Of a DNA stretch of 64,000 bases, positions 38,286-47,671 are shown piece after piece. The notes beneath the pieces were generated by a model. That model had not been told where the DNA came from and did not search any database. It was given only the letters and a program-made list of their open reading frames with translations. Source of the stretch: CAVSRC01 sp963743015 (lineage in GTDB: Bacteria; Pseudomonadota; Alphaproteobacteria; Rhizobiales; Kaistiaceae); contig CAVUOD010000010.1 in assembly GCA_963743015.1 (NCBI GenBank), forward strand, positions 128,786 through 192,785, in the 5' to 3' direction. Numbering within the stretch: position 1 is the stretch's first letter; each line of letters opens with the position of its first letter. Position numbers and translations under genes: made by a program.

Positions 38286-38672
38286 ATGAGCTACTACTTC
38301 GCCAAGACCGTGAACACCCCGTTCGCCGAGACCATCGACAACGTCACCGCGGCGCTCAAGGAGCGCGGCTTCGGCGTGCTGACGACCATCGACGTCAAGG
38401 CGACCATGAAGGCGAAGCTCGATGCCGATTTCCGCCCCTACACCATCCTCGGCGCCTGCAATCCGGGCTTTGCCCACAAGGCGCTGACGGCGGAAGACAA
38501 GATCGGCACCATGCTGCCCTGCAACGTCATCGTGCAGGAGATCAAGCCGGGCGAGGTCGAGGTCGCCGCCGTCGATCCGGTCGCCTCGATGCAGGGCGTC
38601 GGCAATGCCGCGCTCGAGCCGATCGCCGGCGAGGTGCGCGAGCTGCTGCGCCAGACGGTGGAGAGCCTCTGA
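38286..38672 (+). CDS. DUF302 family protein
   Basis: This 128-residue cytosolic protein reads MSYYFAKTVNTPFAETIDNVTAALKERGFGVLTTIDVKATM, then YTILGACNPGFAHKAL and LPCNVIVQEIKPGEVEVAAVDP. These are the conserved segments of DUF302, a small alpha/beta fold related to CcdA-associated and heme-binding-like proteins of unknown role. It appears to be a monocistronic gene ending at a GC hairpin (38680-38700). Confidence 0.9.
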   Translation: MSYYFAKTVNTPFAETIDNVTAALKERGFGVLTTIDVKATMKAKLDADFRPYTILGACNPGFAHKALTAEDKIGTMLPCNVIVQEIKPGEVEVAAVDPVASMQGVGNAALEPIAGEVRELLRQTVESL

Positions 38673-38679
38673 TCTCCGC

Positions 38680-38700
38680 GCCGGCCCTGTCGCGGCCGGC
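38680..38700 (+). terminator. GC hairpin after the DUF302 gene
   Basis: GCCGGCC and GGCCGGC pair around a 7-base loop just after the stop. It has no T-run, so the call is tentative. Confidence 0.4.
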
Positions 38701-38793
38701 GGCAAGTGACCCGCGTCACATCTTTCGCCCGCAAACATGCCCATGTCTGAAGACCCGCAATCGTGACGCGGGGCCAACCAGGGAGGGCATGGC

Positions 38794-39174
38794 ATGTTTG
38801 GCAATCATCGTGTCTTTGCGACGATCCCGGCAACCGACATGGCGCGGGCGAAGCGCTGGTACGAGGAAAAGCTCGGCGTGACGCCGGCCAACGAATTTCC
38901 CGCCGGCGCGATCTACGACATGGGCGACGGCACCGCCTTTCTGCTCTATCCGACCCAGTACGCCGGTCAGGCGCCCAACACCTTGATGGGCTTCGAATCC
39001 GATGACGTCGAGGGCGATGTCGCCGCCCTCAAGAAGAAAGGCGTCGTCTTCGAGGAATACGACACGGCGGAGCTGAAGACGGTCAATTCCATCGCCAGCT
39101 TCGGCGACCTCAAGGGCGCCTGGTTCCGGGATTCCGAGGGCAACATCCTGTCGATCGCCAACTCGCCGAATTGA
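38794..39174 (+). CDS. VOC (glyoxalase/bleomycin-resistance-like) protein
   Basis: This 126-residue protein has two beta-alpha-beta-beta-beta modules of the vicinal oxygen chelate fold: FATIPATDMARAKRWYEEKLGV opens the first and the second ends with AWFRDSEGNILSIAN. A metal-binding His at the usual first position is not obvious, so enzymatic activity is uncertain. Such proteins include lyases, dioxygenases and antibiotic-binding proteins. Confidence 0.85.
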   Translation: MFGNHRVFATIPATDMARAKRWYEEKLGVTPANEFPAGAIYDMGDGTAFLLYPTQYAGQAPNTLMGFESDDVEGDVAALKKKGVVFEEYDTAELKTVNSIASFGDLKGAWFRDSEGNILSIANSPN

Positions 39175-39255
39175 TATTTGCGCAGAGCGGCGGCGTTGGA
39201 TCACAATGCCGCCGCGCCGCCGGGTCAGGCTGAGCGCTCAACGGAGATCGGTTTC

Positions 39256-40170
39256 ATGCGTTGGCAGGGGCGCAGGCAATCCAGCAACATCGAGGACAGG
39301 CGCGGTGACGCCGACATGGGCGGCTTCGGCGGCACCGGCCCGCGCATCGGTCTGGGCCTGCCCGGTGGCCGCCGTGGCGGCGGCCTCTCGATCGGCGCGG
39401 TCGTCGTCATCCTGGTGGTGAGCTGGTTCCTCGGCGTCAATCCGCTGACGCTGCTTGGCGGCCTCGAGGGCGGCAATGGCGGCGGCAGTTCCATCGGCAC
39501 CCAGCAGACCAGCCAGACGGGCACGCCCACCGACGAGGGCGGCCAGTTCGTCGCCACCGTGCTCGCCGACACCGAGGACACCTGGACCCAGATCTTCGCC
39601 GATGGCGGCGGCCGTTACCAGGTGCCGACCCTGGTGCTGTTCACCGGCCAGACCTCGTCGGCCTGCGGCTTTGCCAGCGCGGCGAGCGGGCCGTTCTATT
39701 GCCCGGGCGACCGCAAGGTCTATATCGACCTCGCCTTCTATCGCGAGCTGCGCGACCGCTTTCATGCGCCGGGCGATTTCGCCCAGGCCTATGTCATCGC
39801 CCATGAGGTCGGCCATCACGTCCAGAACCTGCTCGGCATCCTGCCCAAGGTGAACGCCCAGCAGCGGCAAGTCGACAAGGTGCAGGCAAACGCGCTTCAG
39901 GTGCGCACCGAACTGCAGGCGGACTGCTTCGCCGGGGTGTGGGCCCACATGGCCGACAAGAAGGGCATCCTCGAGGTCGGCGACATCGACGAGGCGCTCA
40001 ATGCCGCCGCGCAGATCGGCGACGACACGCTGCAGAAGCAGTCACAGGGCTATGTCGTGCCGGACAGCTTCACCCACGGCACCGCCGCGCAGCGCAGCCG
40101 CTGGTTCAAGCGCGGCTATACCAGCGGCAAGGTCGATACCTGCGACACCTTCTCGGCGAGCAGCATCTGA
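39256..40170 (+). CDS. YpfJ-family neutral zinc metallopeptidase
   Basis: This ~304-residue protein starts MRWQGRRQSSNIEDRRG, followed by one membrane helix (SIGAVVVILVVSWFLGVNPL) and a C-terminal peptidase domain with the zinc motif AYVIAHEVGHHVQNLLG (HEVGH). YCPGDRKVYIDLAFYREL and ELQADCFAGVWAH, with the third ligand Glu, are family signatures. It is an inner-membrane-anchored periplasmic protease of unknown substrate. The ATG at 39256 with CGGAGA upstream suits the family start. Confidence 0.93.
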   Translation: MRWQGRRQSSNIEDRRGDADMGGFGGTGPRIGLGLPGGRRGGGLSIGAVVVILVVSWFLGVNPLTLLGGLEGGNGGGSSIGTQQTSQTGTPTDEGGQFVATVLADTEDTWTQIFADGGGRYQVPTLVLFTGQTSSACGFASAASGPFYCPGDRKVYIDLAFYRELRDRFHAPGDFAQAYVIAHEVGHHVQNLLGILPKVNAQQRQVDKVQANALQVRTELQADCFAGVWAHMADKKGILEVGDIDEALNAAAQIGDDTLQKQSQGYVVPDSFTHGTAAQRSRWFKRGYTSGKVDTCDTFSASSI

Positions 40171-40306
40171 GCGCTCGACCGGCCGGCTGCGCGCTGCCGG
40201 CCGGCATCGGCTTGCACGGCGCCATCGTAGATTCTTGCGATATCTGCAATTTAAATTCTTTGTTAACTATAAAAAACGCGTGGGTTGCAGCGGGTGCGGG
40301 GCAGGC

Positions 40307-40645
40307 GTGAGTACGAGCGCGGACGGTGATGGCGAAGAGCCCGGCACGTTCACCGAGGAGATCGAGGTCACCGGCAGTCAACTGATCGAGTGGGTCGGCC
40401 ATCTCCTCAAGGACGGCAATGTCCGGCAGATCCGCATCAAGGCGCCCGGCGGGCAGCTTTCCCTGGAAACGCCGGCGGATGCCGGGGGCGAGGGGGCGGC
40501 GCTCGCCGCACCGTGGCTGGCGATCCTCGGTGCGCTGGCCGCGCTGGTGGCGCGCGTCAGAATCGAAATCGTGCGCGTCGGTATGGTGCCGGGCGCCGAC
40601 ATTGCCGCCCTGTGGGACGACGGGGGCGATCTCCCCGGCGCGTGA
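40307..40645 (+). CDS. DUF4342 family protein, copy 1
   Basis: This 112-residue protein, probably starting at a GTG (40307), reads FTEEIEVTGSQLIEWV, GHLLKDGNVRQIRIKAPGG, then a hydrophobic stretch APWLAILGALAALVARVRIEIV. That is the DUF4342 layout: a short soluble helix pair followed by one membrane or amphipathic segment. It is paralogous to the next gene, sharing most residues from FTEEIE to the end of the hydrophobic part. Function is unknown. Confidence 0.8.
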   Translation: MSTSADGDGEEPGTFTEEIEVTGSQLIEWVGHLLKDGNVRQIRIKAPGGQLSLETPADAGGEGAALAAPWLAILGALAALVARVRIEIVRVGMVPGADIAALWDDGGDLPGA

Positions 40646-40796
40646 CGGCACAGGCCAGCCGGCTTTCGCGTGTCGGTCGATTGTGGCGGCGCATGCAGGC
40701 TTGACGCGCATCAACGCATGAGGCTGCACGACTCCCTATGTTCGTTGCTGACCATTCCCGTGCACCGCGGGCAACAACGTGCGGAGGGCTATGGGC

Positions 40797-41135
40797 ATGA
40801 ACGAACAGCCTGGTGGCGAACAGCCCAGGACGTTCACCGAGGAGATCGAGATCGCCGGCAGCCAACTGGTCGAGTGGGTCAGGCATCTCCTCAAGAACGG
40901 CAACATACGGCAAATCCGCATCAAGGCGCCCGGTGGGCACATCCTCCTCGAAGCGCCGGTCACCGTCGGCGTCATCGGCGGCGGCGCGGTTGTGCTGGCG
41001 GCACCGTGGCTGGCGATCCTCGGCGCCCTGGCGGCAGTGGTGACGCGCGTCAAGATCGATATCGTGCGCGTCGGCGAGCCGCAGGAGGAGGAGGGCGCGA
41101 TGTGGGACGACAAGGACGCCCGTCCCGGCGACTGA
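40797..41135 (+). CDS. DUF4342 family protein, copy 2
   Basis: This 112-residue protein has the same architecture as copy 1 (FTEEIEIAGSQLVEWVRHLL, KNGNIRQIRIKAPGG) with a clearer membrane helix (VIGGGAVVLAAPWLAILGAL). GGAGGG sits 9 bases before the ATG at 40797, which favours it over the ATG two codons earlier. The tail is acidic (QEEEGAMWDDKDARPGD). The two copies are separated by ~150 bases and read the same way, so a local tandem duplication is likely. Confidence 0.85.
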   Translation: MNEQPGGEQPRTFTEEIEIAGSQLVEWVRHLLKNGNIRQIRIKAPGGHILLEAPVTVGVIGGGAVVLAAPWLAILGALAAVVTRVKIDIVRVGEPQEEEGAMWDDKDARPGD

Positions 41136-41222
41136 CGGGGCCGGACGGCCCTGCACTCGAATCACCACGCTTCGCGCTAAATATCCGTCCGGATCGAACG
41201 GCATCCGGACGGAGGACCCGCC

Positions 41223-41759
41223 ATGAGCAACAAGGAGGCGATCGCCCAGCTGGCGCGCCAGCTTCTCGAACTCGACGAGGGCGAGCTTCACGCCCGTGAG
41301 AAGGCGGTGATCGACAAGGTGGTGCGGCGGCTCGCCGTCTCGCGCAACATCAACATCGAGCTGCAGCGCTCGAAGACCTTCGGCCAGCATCTCGCCGACC
41401 GGGTGGCCGAGGTCGGAGGCTCGTGGAGCTTCATCATCGGCTTCGGCGTGTTCATCGTCGTATGGATGTCGATCAACACCTGGCTCATCGTCGTCCACGC
41501 CTTCGATCCCTATCCCTTCATCTTCCTCAACCTGATGCTGTCGCTCTTGGCCGCGGTGCAGGCGCCGGTGATCCTCATGTCGCAGAACCGCGCCGCGGAG
41601 CGCGACCGGCTCGCCGCCTCCCACGACTACGAGGTCAACCTCAAGGCCGAGATCGAGATCGCCGCGCTGCACGAGAAGCTCGACCAGATCCGATCGCAGG
41701 AACTGGCGACGCTGATCAAGAAGGTGGCCGGCGGGGAGGCGGGCACGCCGGGGGCGTGA
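41223..41759 (+). CDS. DUF1003 membrane protein
   Basis: This 178-residue protein has two membrane helices (WSFIIGFGVFIVVWMSINTW and LNLMLSLLAAVQAPVILMSQ) joined by a short loop VVHAFDPYPFIF, then a conserved cytoplasmic helix NRAAERDRLAASHDYEVNLKAE, all diagnostic of DUF1003. Some relatives are annotated CrcB-associated or stress-membrane proteins, but no function is established. Confidence 0.9.
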   Translation: MSNKEAIAQLARQLLELDEGELHAREKAVIDKVVRRLAVSRNINIELQRSKTFGQHLADRVAEVGGSWSFIIGFGVFIVVWMSINTWLIVVHAFDPYPFIFLNLMLSLLAAVQAPVILMSQNRAAERDRLAASHDYEVNLKAEIEIAALHEKLDQIRSQELATLIKKVAGGEAGTPGA

Positions 41760-41770
41760 GTCCGGCCGTG

Positions 41771-42334
41771 TCAGGCCGTCTCGTCCTCCGGCAGTCCGGT
41801 CGGAAGGCCGTCGAGGCTGACGCGGTTCTTCTCGCGGCGATAGGCCAGGATCTCTGCGTCGCTCTTGGTGCTCGCCCAGTTGTCCATCGACACACGTTCG
41901 CCCTGATAGTCGAAGAGCGGCACGCCATAGCCACACGATTTGACGATCAGGTCAGTGTCGAGAACGACGATCTGGCGTGCGCCGCGCGGCTCCTCGCCAG
42001 CGAAGGCGTCGGCGAGCAGCCGGTCGTATTCGGGCGTGTTGCGATGGAGCACATGCCCCTTGCCGTGCAGCCTCAGGATCGTCGGCGGCCCTTCGACGGC
42101 GCAGAACATGATGGTCATGCGGCCACCGGCAGTGATGTGCGCCGCGGTCTCGTTGCCGCTGCCGGTGCGGTCGAGATAGGCGACAGTGTTCGGACCGAGA
42201 ACCCGGAAGGCGTTGGTCGAGCGCGGCGAGACGTTGACGCGCGTGTCCGGCGCCGCCGAGGCGGTGAAGAAGATGTGCTGACGGTCGATGATGGCGCGGT
42301 GCTTGTCGTCGAGCGCCGTGTACTTGGTCGCCAT
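41771..42334 (-). CDS. Pyridoxamine 5'-phosphate oxidase-like flavoprotein
   Basis: This 187-residue protein has a split beta-barrel flavin-binding fold: MATKYTALDDKHRAIIDRQH, IFFTASAAPDTRVNVSPRST, GPNTVAYLDRTGSGNETAAHI and ILRLHGKGHVL. It belongs to the PNPOx-like group, which binds FMN or F420 and includes reductases of unknown substrate rather than vitamin-B6 PdxH itself. The start lies two bases after the carA stop, so the two are cotranscribed. Confidence 0.88.
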   Translation of the reverse strand: MATKYTALDDKHRAIIDRQHIFFTASAAPDTRVNVSPRSTNAFRVLGPNTVAYLDRTGSGNETAAHITAGGRMTIMFCAVEGPPTILRLHGKGHVLHRNTPEYDRLLADAFAGEEPRGARQIVVLDTDLIVKSCGYGVPLFDYQGERVSMDNWASTKSDAEILAYRREKNRVSLDGLPTGLPEDETA

Positions 42335-42335
42335 C

Positions 42336-43536
42336 TTACCCCCGCTTCGCCTCCATCATCCCGACGAAGCGCTGGAACAGGTAGCGCGAGTTGCGCGGGC
42401 CGGGCGATGCCTCCGGGTGGTACTGCACGCCGAACACCGGCTTGTCCTTCACCCTGAGCCCGCAGTTCGAGCCGTCGAAGAGCGAAACGTGAGTCTCCTC
42501 AACCCCCTCGGGCAGCGACTTCGAGTTGACCGCGAAGCCGTGATTCATCGAGGTGATCTCGACCTTGCCGGTGGTCGAGGTCCTTGACCGGATGGTTGGC
42601 GCCGTGGTGGCCCTGATGCATCTTCATGGTCTTGCCGCCGAGGGCGAGACCGAGCATCTGGTGGCCGAGGCAGATGCCGAAGGTCGGCACGCCGGCCGCG
42701 ATCACGCCCTGAATCGCCGGCACGGCATATTCGCCGGTCGCCGCCGGGTCGCCGGGTCCGTTCGACAGGAAGACGCCGTCGGGCTTGTGGGCGAGGATGT
42801 CCTCGGCGGTCGCCGTCGCCGGCAGGACGGTGACGCGGCAGCCGTGATCGGCGAGCAGGCGGAGAATGTTGCGCTTGATGCCGTAGTCGACGCAGACGAC
42901 GTGGTGCTTCGGGCTCTCCTGGCGGCCATAGCCCTTGCCCCACACCCAAGAGGTCTCGTCCCAGGTGTAGCTCTGGCCGGTGGTGACCTCCTTGGCGAGG
43001 TCCATGCCAATGAGCCCCGGCCAGGCCTTGGCCTCGGCGGCAAGCGCATCGCGGTCGAAGGCGCCGTCGGGCCTGTGGGCGATGACCGCATTGGGCATGC
43101 CGCGCGTGCGAATCAGGCTGGTGAGCGCGCGCGTGTCGACCCCGGCCAGGCCAATGATGCCGCGCGCCTTCAGCCAGGCATCGAAATGCCGCGTGGCGCG
43201 ATAGTTCGACGGGTCGGTGATGTCGGTCTTGAGAACGGCGCCGCGCACGCCCGACGAAGCGGCCATGTTGACCGTCTCGATGTCCTCGTCATTGACGCCG
43301 ACATTGCCGATGTGCGGGAAGGTGAAGGTGATGATCTGGCCGGCATAGGAGGGATCGGTGAGGATCTCCTCATAGCCGGTCATCGCCGTGTTGAAGCACA
43401 CCTCGCCGGCCGCGATTCCTTCCGCGCCGATGCCGTGGCCGGCGATCACCGTACCGTCGGCGAGCACGAGCAGGGCGGTCGGTTGCGGCTCGGCCCAGGG
43501 GGCTTGCGACTTGATGTCGATCATGGTGTCGGTCAT
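42336..43536 (-). CDS. carA: Carbamoyl-phosphate synthase small chain CarA, one frameshift
   Basis: The frame begins MTDTMIDIKSQAPW at 43536. The N-terminal domain (GEVCFNTAMTGYEEILTDPSY) and the class-I glutaminase motifs VFLSNGPGDP and FGICLGHQMLGLALGG (nucleophile Cys) are intact, down to ANHPVKDL. Removing one base near 42576 gives TTGKVEITSMNHGFAVN and the VQYHPEASPGP (catalytic His) end, 399 residues in all. It supplies ammonia to CarB. CarB lies 5.6 kb away, so the usual carAB pairing is broken by inserted genes. Confidence 0.93.
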
Positions 43537-43828
43537 GGGCGAATGCCATAGCCGCAAGCGTTGCCGGGATCAATTCACAGCCATGCGGCGGAGGCATGGC
43601 GCCTATCTTGATTTCTGAATGCGATCGGCTCATATAGCGCCCGCCCGAAACACGGGCTCAAGCTCCGCGGGCGCGGAATCAGCGCCCCACCGAGGCCACA
43701 GGCGGCGGAGCGTCCATTGTGGACGAACAAAAAAGTCAATGAATATCAACAACTTGCACAATCAGCCAAAGTTGCGCGTCGATTTGGGCGGGGTTATCCT
43801 GCCGTGGGCGCGGCAACGGGGACCTAAC

Positions 43829-44278
43829 ATGCGAGACCAGATCAACGCGGCTCTCAAAGAGGCGATGCTCTCCCAGGACAAACGTCGCGTCTCGACACTT
43901 CGCCTGATCAGTGCCGCCATCAAGGATCGTGAAATCGCCGCGCGCACCGCCGGCCGCGATCCGATCCAGGACACCGATGTCACCGAAATCCTCATGAAGA
44001 TGATCAAGCAGCGGCTCGAATCCGTGCGCCTTTATGAGGAAGGCAATCGTCTCGACCTCGCCGAGCAGGAGCGCGAGGAGATGGCCATCATCAAGTCGTT
44101 CCTGCCAGAACAGATGGACGAAGAGCAGGTCCGCAGTGTCTGCGCGGAAACCGTCAAGACCACCGGCGCCGCCGGCTTGCGCGATATGGGCAAGTGCATG
44201 CAGGCGCTGAAGGCGCGCTATGCCGGCCGCATGGATTTCGGCAAGGCCAGCACCGTGGTGCGCGGCCTGCTGACCTAG
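43829..44278 (+). CDS. GatB/YqeY domain protein
   Basis: This 149-residue all-helical protein reads MRDQINAALKEAMLSQDKRRVSTLRLISAAIKDREIAAR, LMKMIKQRLESVRLYEEGNR, and IKSFLPEQMDEEQVRSVC. It matches the YqeY family, which resembles the tRNA-binding tail of the amidotransferase GatB. An ATG at 43829 with GGGGA is preferred to a longer in-frame start with no homology. In many alphaproteobacteria this gene stands beside dnaG and rpoD; here ~17.6 kb separates it from dnaG. Confidence 0.92.
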   Translation: MRDQINAALKEAMLSQDKRRVSTLRLISAAIKDREIAARTAGRDPIQDTDVTEILMKMIKQRLESVRLYEEGNRLDLAEQEREEMAIIKSFLPEQMDEEQVRSVCAETVKTTGAAGLRDMGKCMQALKARYAGRMDFGKASTVVRGLLT

Positions 44279-44427
44279 CACCAAGGCGTTCTGCCAGGCC
44301 TTCGCCAGCTGGCATTGCGCCGCCCGTGACCGGGCGGTGCTGTTGCACGCGCGCGACGTGTGCTGAATGAGACAGCGAATCAGTCCATTGTCATTTATGC
44401 GGGGGTGGCTTGTAGAAGGAGCCGCCT

Positions 44428-44769
44428 GTGGGAAGGACGATCAAGACCGGGCTACGGGCTCGGGAGCCTGGCAGTGCAGAACTTGAGATCATCATCAACG
44501 AACTCGCGGCCGATCAGGCGGCCGTGCGTATCGTTGTGCAGAGCTTCCTGCTGAGGCTGCTTGCCGTGCGCGCCGAGACGGCGCCGGCAGCCCTTGCCGA
44601 ACTCCAGGATCACGTCTTCAGGTCGATCGAGGCGATTCCCTTGGCGTCGAGCGACGAGGTCGGCGCCGCCCGGTGGAAGAAACGGGTCGCTGCCAGCGCC
44701 AAAAAGCTGTTCGGCGAGATTTGCGACACGCTCGATCTGCCGACCGGCGAACGCCGCGTGCGGAAATAG
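44428..44769 (+). CDS. Small hypothetical protein
   Basis: This 113-residue, helix-rich cytosolic protein starts at a GTG with AGAAGGAG upstream. It has a long amphipathic helix (AVRIVVQSFLLRLLAVRAET) and ends with basic residues. There are no motifs that I can name. It converges on the GST gene 27 bases away. Confidence 0.6.
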   Translation: MGRTIKTGLRAREPGSAELEIIINELAADQAAVRIVVQSFLLRLLAVRAETAPAALAELQDHVFRSIEAIPLASSDEVGAARWKKRVAASAKKLFGEICDTLDLPTGERRVRK

Positions 44770-44796
44770 GCTCTATCTGGTTGAAAAAAGTTCTCG

Positions 44797-45510
44797 CTAG
44801 CCGTCCAGTTCCGGATAGTGGCGGAAGATGCCGTCCTGGTTGAAGGGAATGCGTCGCTCGCTTTCGAGATAGGCCGCGATGCGCCGTCGCGCCGCGATGC
44901 GCTCGCCGAGCTCCGCCACTTTCGGCGCGTCGGGCAGGTGCTTGGCCATCGCCTTGGGGAAGGCGTAGCTGAGCCCCGCCATCGCCTGGAACAGCGAGAG
45001 GTCGGCATAGCTCAGCCGCTTGCCGACCAGGTGCCCGTCGCCCTTGGGGTTGCGCGCGAGAATCGCCTCGAACCATGCGAGGAAGCGCGGGATGCGGCTG
45101 TCGCGGAAGAGCTTCGCCCGCTTCAGCGATTCCGGTTTCTGCTCCTCGTAATAGAAGGCGCCGCCGAGTGGATGGTGGGTGTCATGGGCCTCGACCACCA
45201 GATCGATGATGGTGAGCTGGATCTGGTGGGTCCACAGCTTGGCGGCTTCCGCCTTTGGCGCCAGGCCGTGACGCTCGCCGAGATAAAGCAGGATGTTGGC
45301 GGTCTGGCCGATGACGTGCCGGCCATGGCGCAGGAAGGGTGGGGCGAAGGACGGCGTGGCGATGTCGGCACCGTTCCACATCTGCATCAGCGCCGCGGTG
45401 CCGCGCTCGCGCGCCACGTCGATATAGTCGGCGCCGGCCTCTTCCAGTGCCAGGCGGACGAATTCGCCGCGCCCCTGGATGCCGGGCCAATAATAGAGTT
45501 CGTAGGTCAT
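44797..45510 (-). CDS. Glutathione S-transferase family protein
   Basis: This 237-residue protein has a thioredoxin-fold N-terminus (MTYELYYWPGIQGRGEFVRLALEEAG) and an all-helical C-terminal domain. PSFAPPFLRHGRHVIGQTANILLYLGERHGL is the GSH-contact region (PPFL.. with a following Gln/Thr), and GKRLSYADLSLFQAM the N-capping motif. It is unlike the GST at 7560 and closer to eukaryote-type sigma/mu-like relatives. The ATG at 45510 is used; a GTG three codons upstream is an alternative. Confidence 0.87.
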   Translation of the reverse strand: MTYELYYWPGIQGRGEFVRLALEEAGADYIDVARERGTAALMQMWNGADIATPSFAPPFLRHGRHVIGQTANILLYLGERHGLAPKAEAAKLWTHQIQLTIIDLVVEAHDTHHPLGGAFYYEEQKPESLKRAKLFRDSRIPRFLAWFEAILARNPKGDGHLVGKRLSYADLSLFQAMAGLSYAFPKAMAKHLPDAPKVAELGERIAARRRIAAYLESERRIPFNQDGIFRHYPELDG

Positions 45511-45543
45511 GATGATCACCCTTGGGCCCGGCCGGGGACTTTT

Positions 45544-46357
45544 TCAGTTGTCGAGGCCGGGCAGGAACTGATTGACGTGCTGGCGCGCTTCCTCGCCGAT
45601 CATGCAATCGACCGGCGGGCGTGCCTTCACCGGAACGATATGCGGGGCGATTGGATGGGCGGCGATCTCCTGGATCAGCTTCAGCCGAATCGAAAGGGCG
45701 AACTCGTCGGCGCTCACAATCGGCAGCACGAACGATCCCGGTCCGCCGATGACGCAGTCGGCATAATAGCGGTCCATCGCCGGGAAGATCGGCGACGGGC
45801 TGATCAGGATCGGCAGGCCGTTGATGACGATGCCGTGGCTGACGACCTGGTCGCGTGCCGCGGTGACCGGCGGACCATAATTGTTCGGCCCGTCGCCGGA
45901 GATGTCGATGACCCGGCGCGGGCCGGTGAAGCCTGAGTCGGCGAACAGGCCGGCGCTGAAGGTGAGGGCCGCCGAGATCGAGGTGCCATGCTCTTCGACG
46001 AAGGGCGTGCCGGCGAGTTCGGCGGCAAAGGCGCGGGCGCTGTCGGCGCTGTCGATCAACCGCCACGGAACGATCACCTTGTGCCGGTTGGTGTCGGCCC
46101 ATTCGACATAGGTGAGCGCGATGCGGCGGTTGTCGCCGGAGAGCACCGCGCGAAGGAAAGTCGTCATGGCTGATCGCCGCGACGTAGCCGGCGCGTTGCA
46201 GGAGGAACTCGTCGCGCTCCATCGAGGCGGAGACGTCGACGGCGATGACCAGTTGCAGATCGACGGCCAGCGGCCGCGCGCTGGCGCCATGCGCCGGCAG
46301 AAGCCCGCGCGCAGTCAGCAGCAAGGCCAGCAACAACAGGTTCGGTCGCGTCGTCAT
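45544..46357 (-). CDS. Secreted vWA protein (DUF1194), one frameshift
   Basis: The start at 46357 has GGGGGAAG upstream; the signal peptide is PNLLLLALLLTARGLLPAHG. The vWA MIDAS DVSASMERDE appears in the first frame. Removing one base from the three A residues at 46157-46159 (T on the coding strand) restores SHDDFLRAVLSGDNRRIALTYVEWAD, and the domain continues through VIDISGDGPNNYG and MDRYYADCVIGGPGSFV. The corrected length is 270 residues. DUF1194 proteins are secreted metal-binding adhesion-type domains of Hyphomicrobiales, of unknown partner. The stop lies 33 bases upstream of the GST start. Confidence 0.85.
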
Positions 46358-46514
46358 CGTGACTTCCCCCCTGCGACAGCATAGCGCAAAAAGCGCGAAA
46401 ATGCTTGCCCGGGGCACTGGCGGCCATCAACAATGCGCCGCACGGATGCCGGGGTTATGCCATCGAATGTCCGCAATGGGCTGCTTGGTTTCGGCACAAA
46501 AGGGGCATGCAAGA

Positions 46515-47606
46515 ATGAGAAGGCAAGTGCGCAACGATCCCGACAGAGGGCCGGCGGACGATGGTGCCGTCGTCACCTATTCGCGCCTGTCGTCGCGCGG
46601 CGGACGTGGGCCGGCCGAGCGCCAGGAGCCATTTCTGGACGCGCGCGAGGTGCCATACACCGACCGCGACCTCAGGGCCTACGATCCCGAGCGCGCCGAG
46701 GCCGGCGGTCTCGACGAGGCGATCGACGATCTCGAGGCACCGCGCCGGGGGCGCGGCGGTCGCCGCCGTGGTGCACGCGGCGCGGTCCTGGTCGGCGCCG
46801 TCGCGCTGGCCGCCGGCATGGTGATCCTCGCCTACGCCTACGGCATTGCCACGCGCGGCGGTGCGCCGGAACCGTCATCGGCGGGTGCGTCGGCTGCCCT
46901 GCCGGGAAGCGCCGGCGACACCCGTGGGACGCTGTCTGCCGACGATCCGGCGCGCTCGATACCGGCGAGCGGCGAAGCACCGGCGCCTGCCGCGCCGGTC
47001 GGCGATCGCGCGGCCGTACCTCTGCCGGCCGAGCCGGCGACGGCAGCGGCGAAGCCGCCGGAGCCGAAGACCCGGCCGGAGAAGTCGGCGAGCGTACCGG
47101 CTGCGGCGAGTTCAGGGGCGGGCGGTGTGCCGATGGACGGCGACGCGGCCCAGCCGGCCCTGGTCGCGCCGGTGCCGGCGACGACGACGCCGGCCGCGCC
47201 GGTTGAAGCCGCACCGCCCAGGGCGACGGCGAACGCCGAGCCGCCGCCGGCCAAGGCCGCGGATGCCAAGGCCGCGGATAGCAAGGCTGCGGACAACAAG
47301 CAGGCCGGCAGCGGCGACGACCTCATGGCCAATATCGAGCGTCTTCTCAAACGCGATGGGGCGACCGCGGGGACATCGGGTCAGCCGGGCGCCGCTCCCG
47401 CCGCGATTGCCGGCCCGACGCCGATCGTTCCGGCGCAGCCGACCCCGGTCAGCGATCCGAACGCGCTGCCGCAACTGCCCGATCCCAACACGACGGCTGC
47501 CACCCAGCCGCCGGCCGCGCCGCCGCCGGTGGACAATCGCCTGATCCCGCCGGCCGACATCCCCAATGTGGCGCCGACCGAGACGGGAACCAGCGGATCG
47601 CAGTAG
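46515..47606 (+). CDS. Single-pass membrane protein with long Pro/Ala-rich tail
   Basis: This 363-residue protein has ~95 charged, Arg/Asp-rich residues, one helix (GAVLVGAVALAAGMVILAYA), then a ~250-residue extracytoplasmic region dominated by Pro, Ala and Ser. It includes short near-repeats AKAADAKAADSKAADNK and ends VAPTETGTSGSQ. Low complexity suggests a disordered stalk or anchor; it could also cross-link to the cell wall. No domain is recognisable. It may be the source of strong sequence bias in the local reading frames. Confidence 0.65.
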   Translation: MRRQVRNDPDRGPADDGAVVTYSRLSSRGGRGPAERQEPFLDAREVPYTDRDLRAYDPERAEAGGLDEAIDDLEAPRRGRGGRRRGARGAVLVGAVALAAGMVILAYAYGIATRGGAPEPSSAGASAALPGSAGDTRGTLSADDPARSIPASGEAPAPAAPVGDRAAVPLPAEPATAAAKPPEPKTRPEKSASVPAAASSGAGGVPMDGDAAQPALVAPVPATTTPAAPVEAAPPRATANAEPPPAKAADAKAADSKAADNKQAGSGDDLMANIERLLKRDGATAGTSGQPGAAPAAIAGPTPIVPAQPTPVSDPNALPQLPDPNTTAATQPPAAPPPVDNRLIPPADIPNVAPTETGTSGSQ

Positions 47607-47671
47607 GCAGAGGATCGGCGTCCAGCGACAAGTGTGAGGCGCGGTGGCGCGGGTGCGCTCGCGCCGCCCGC

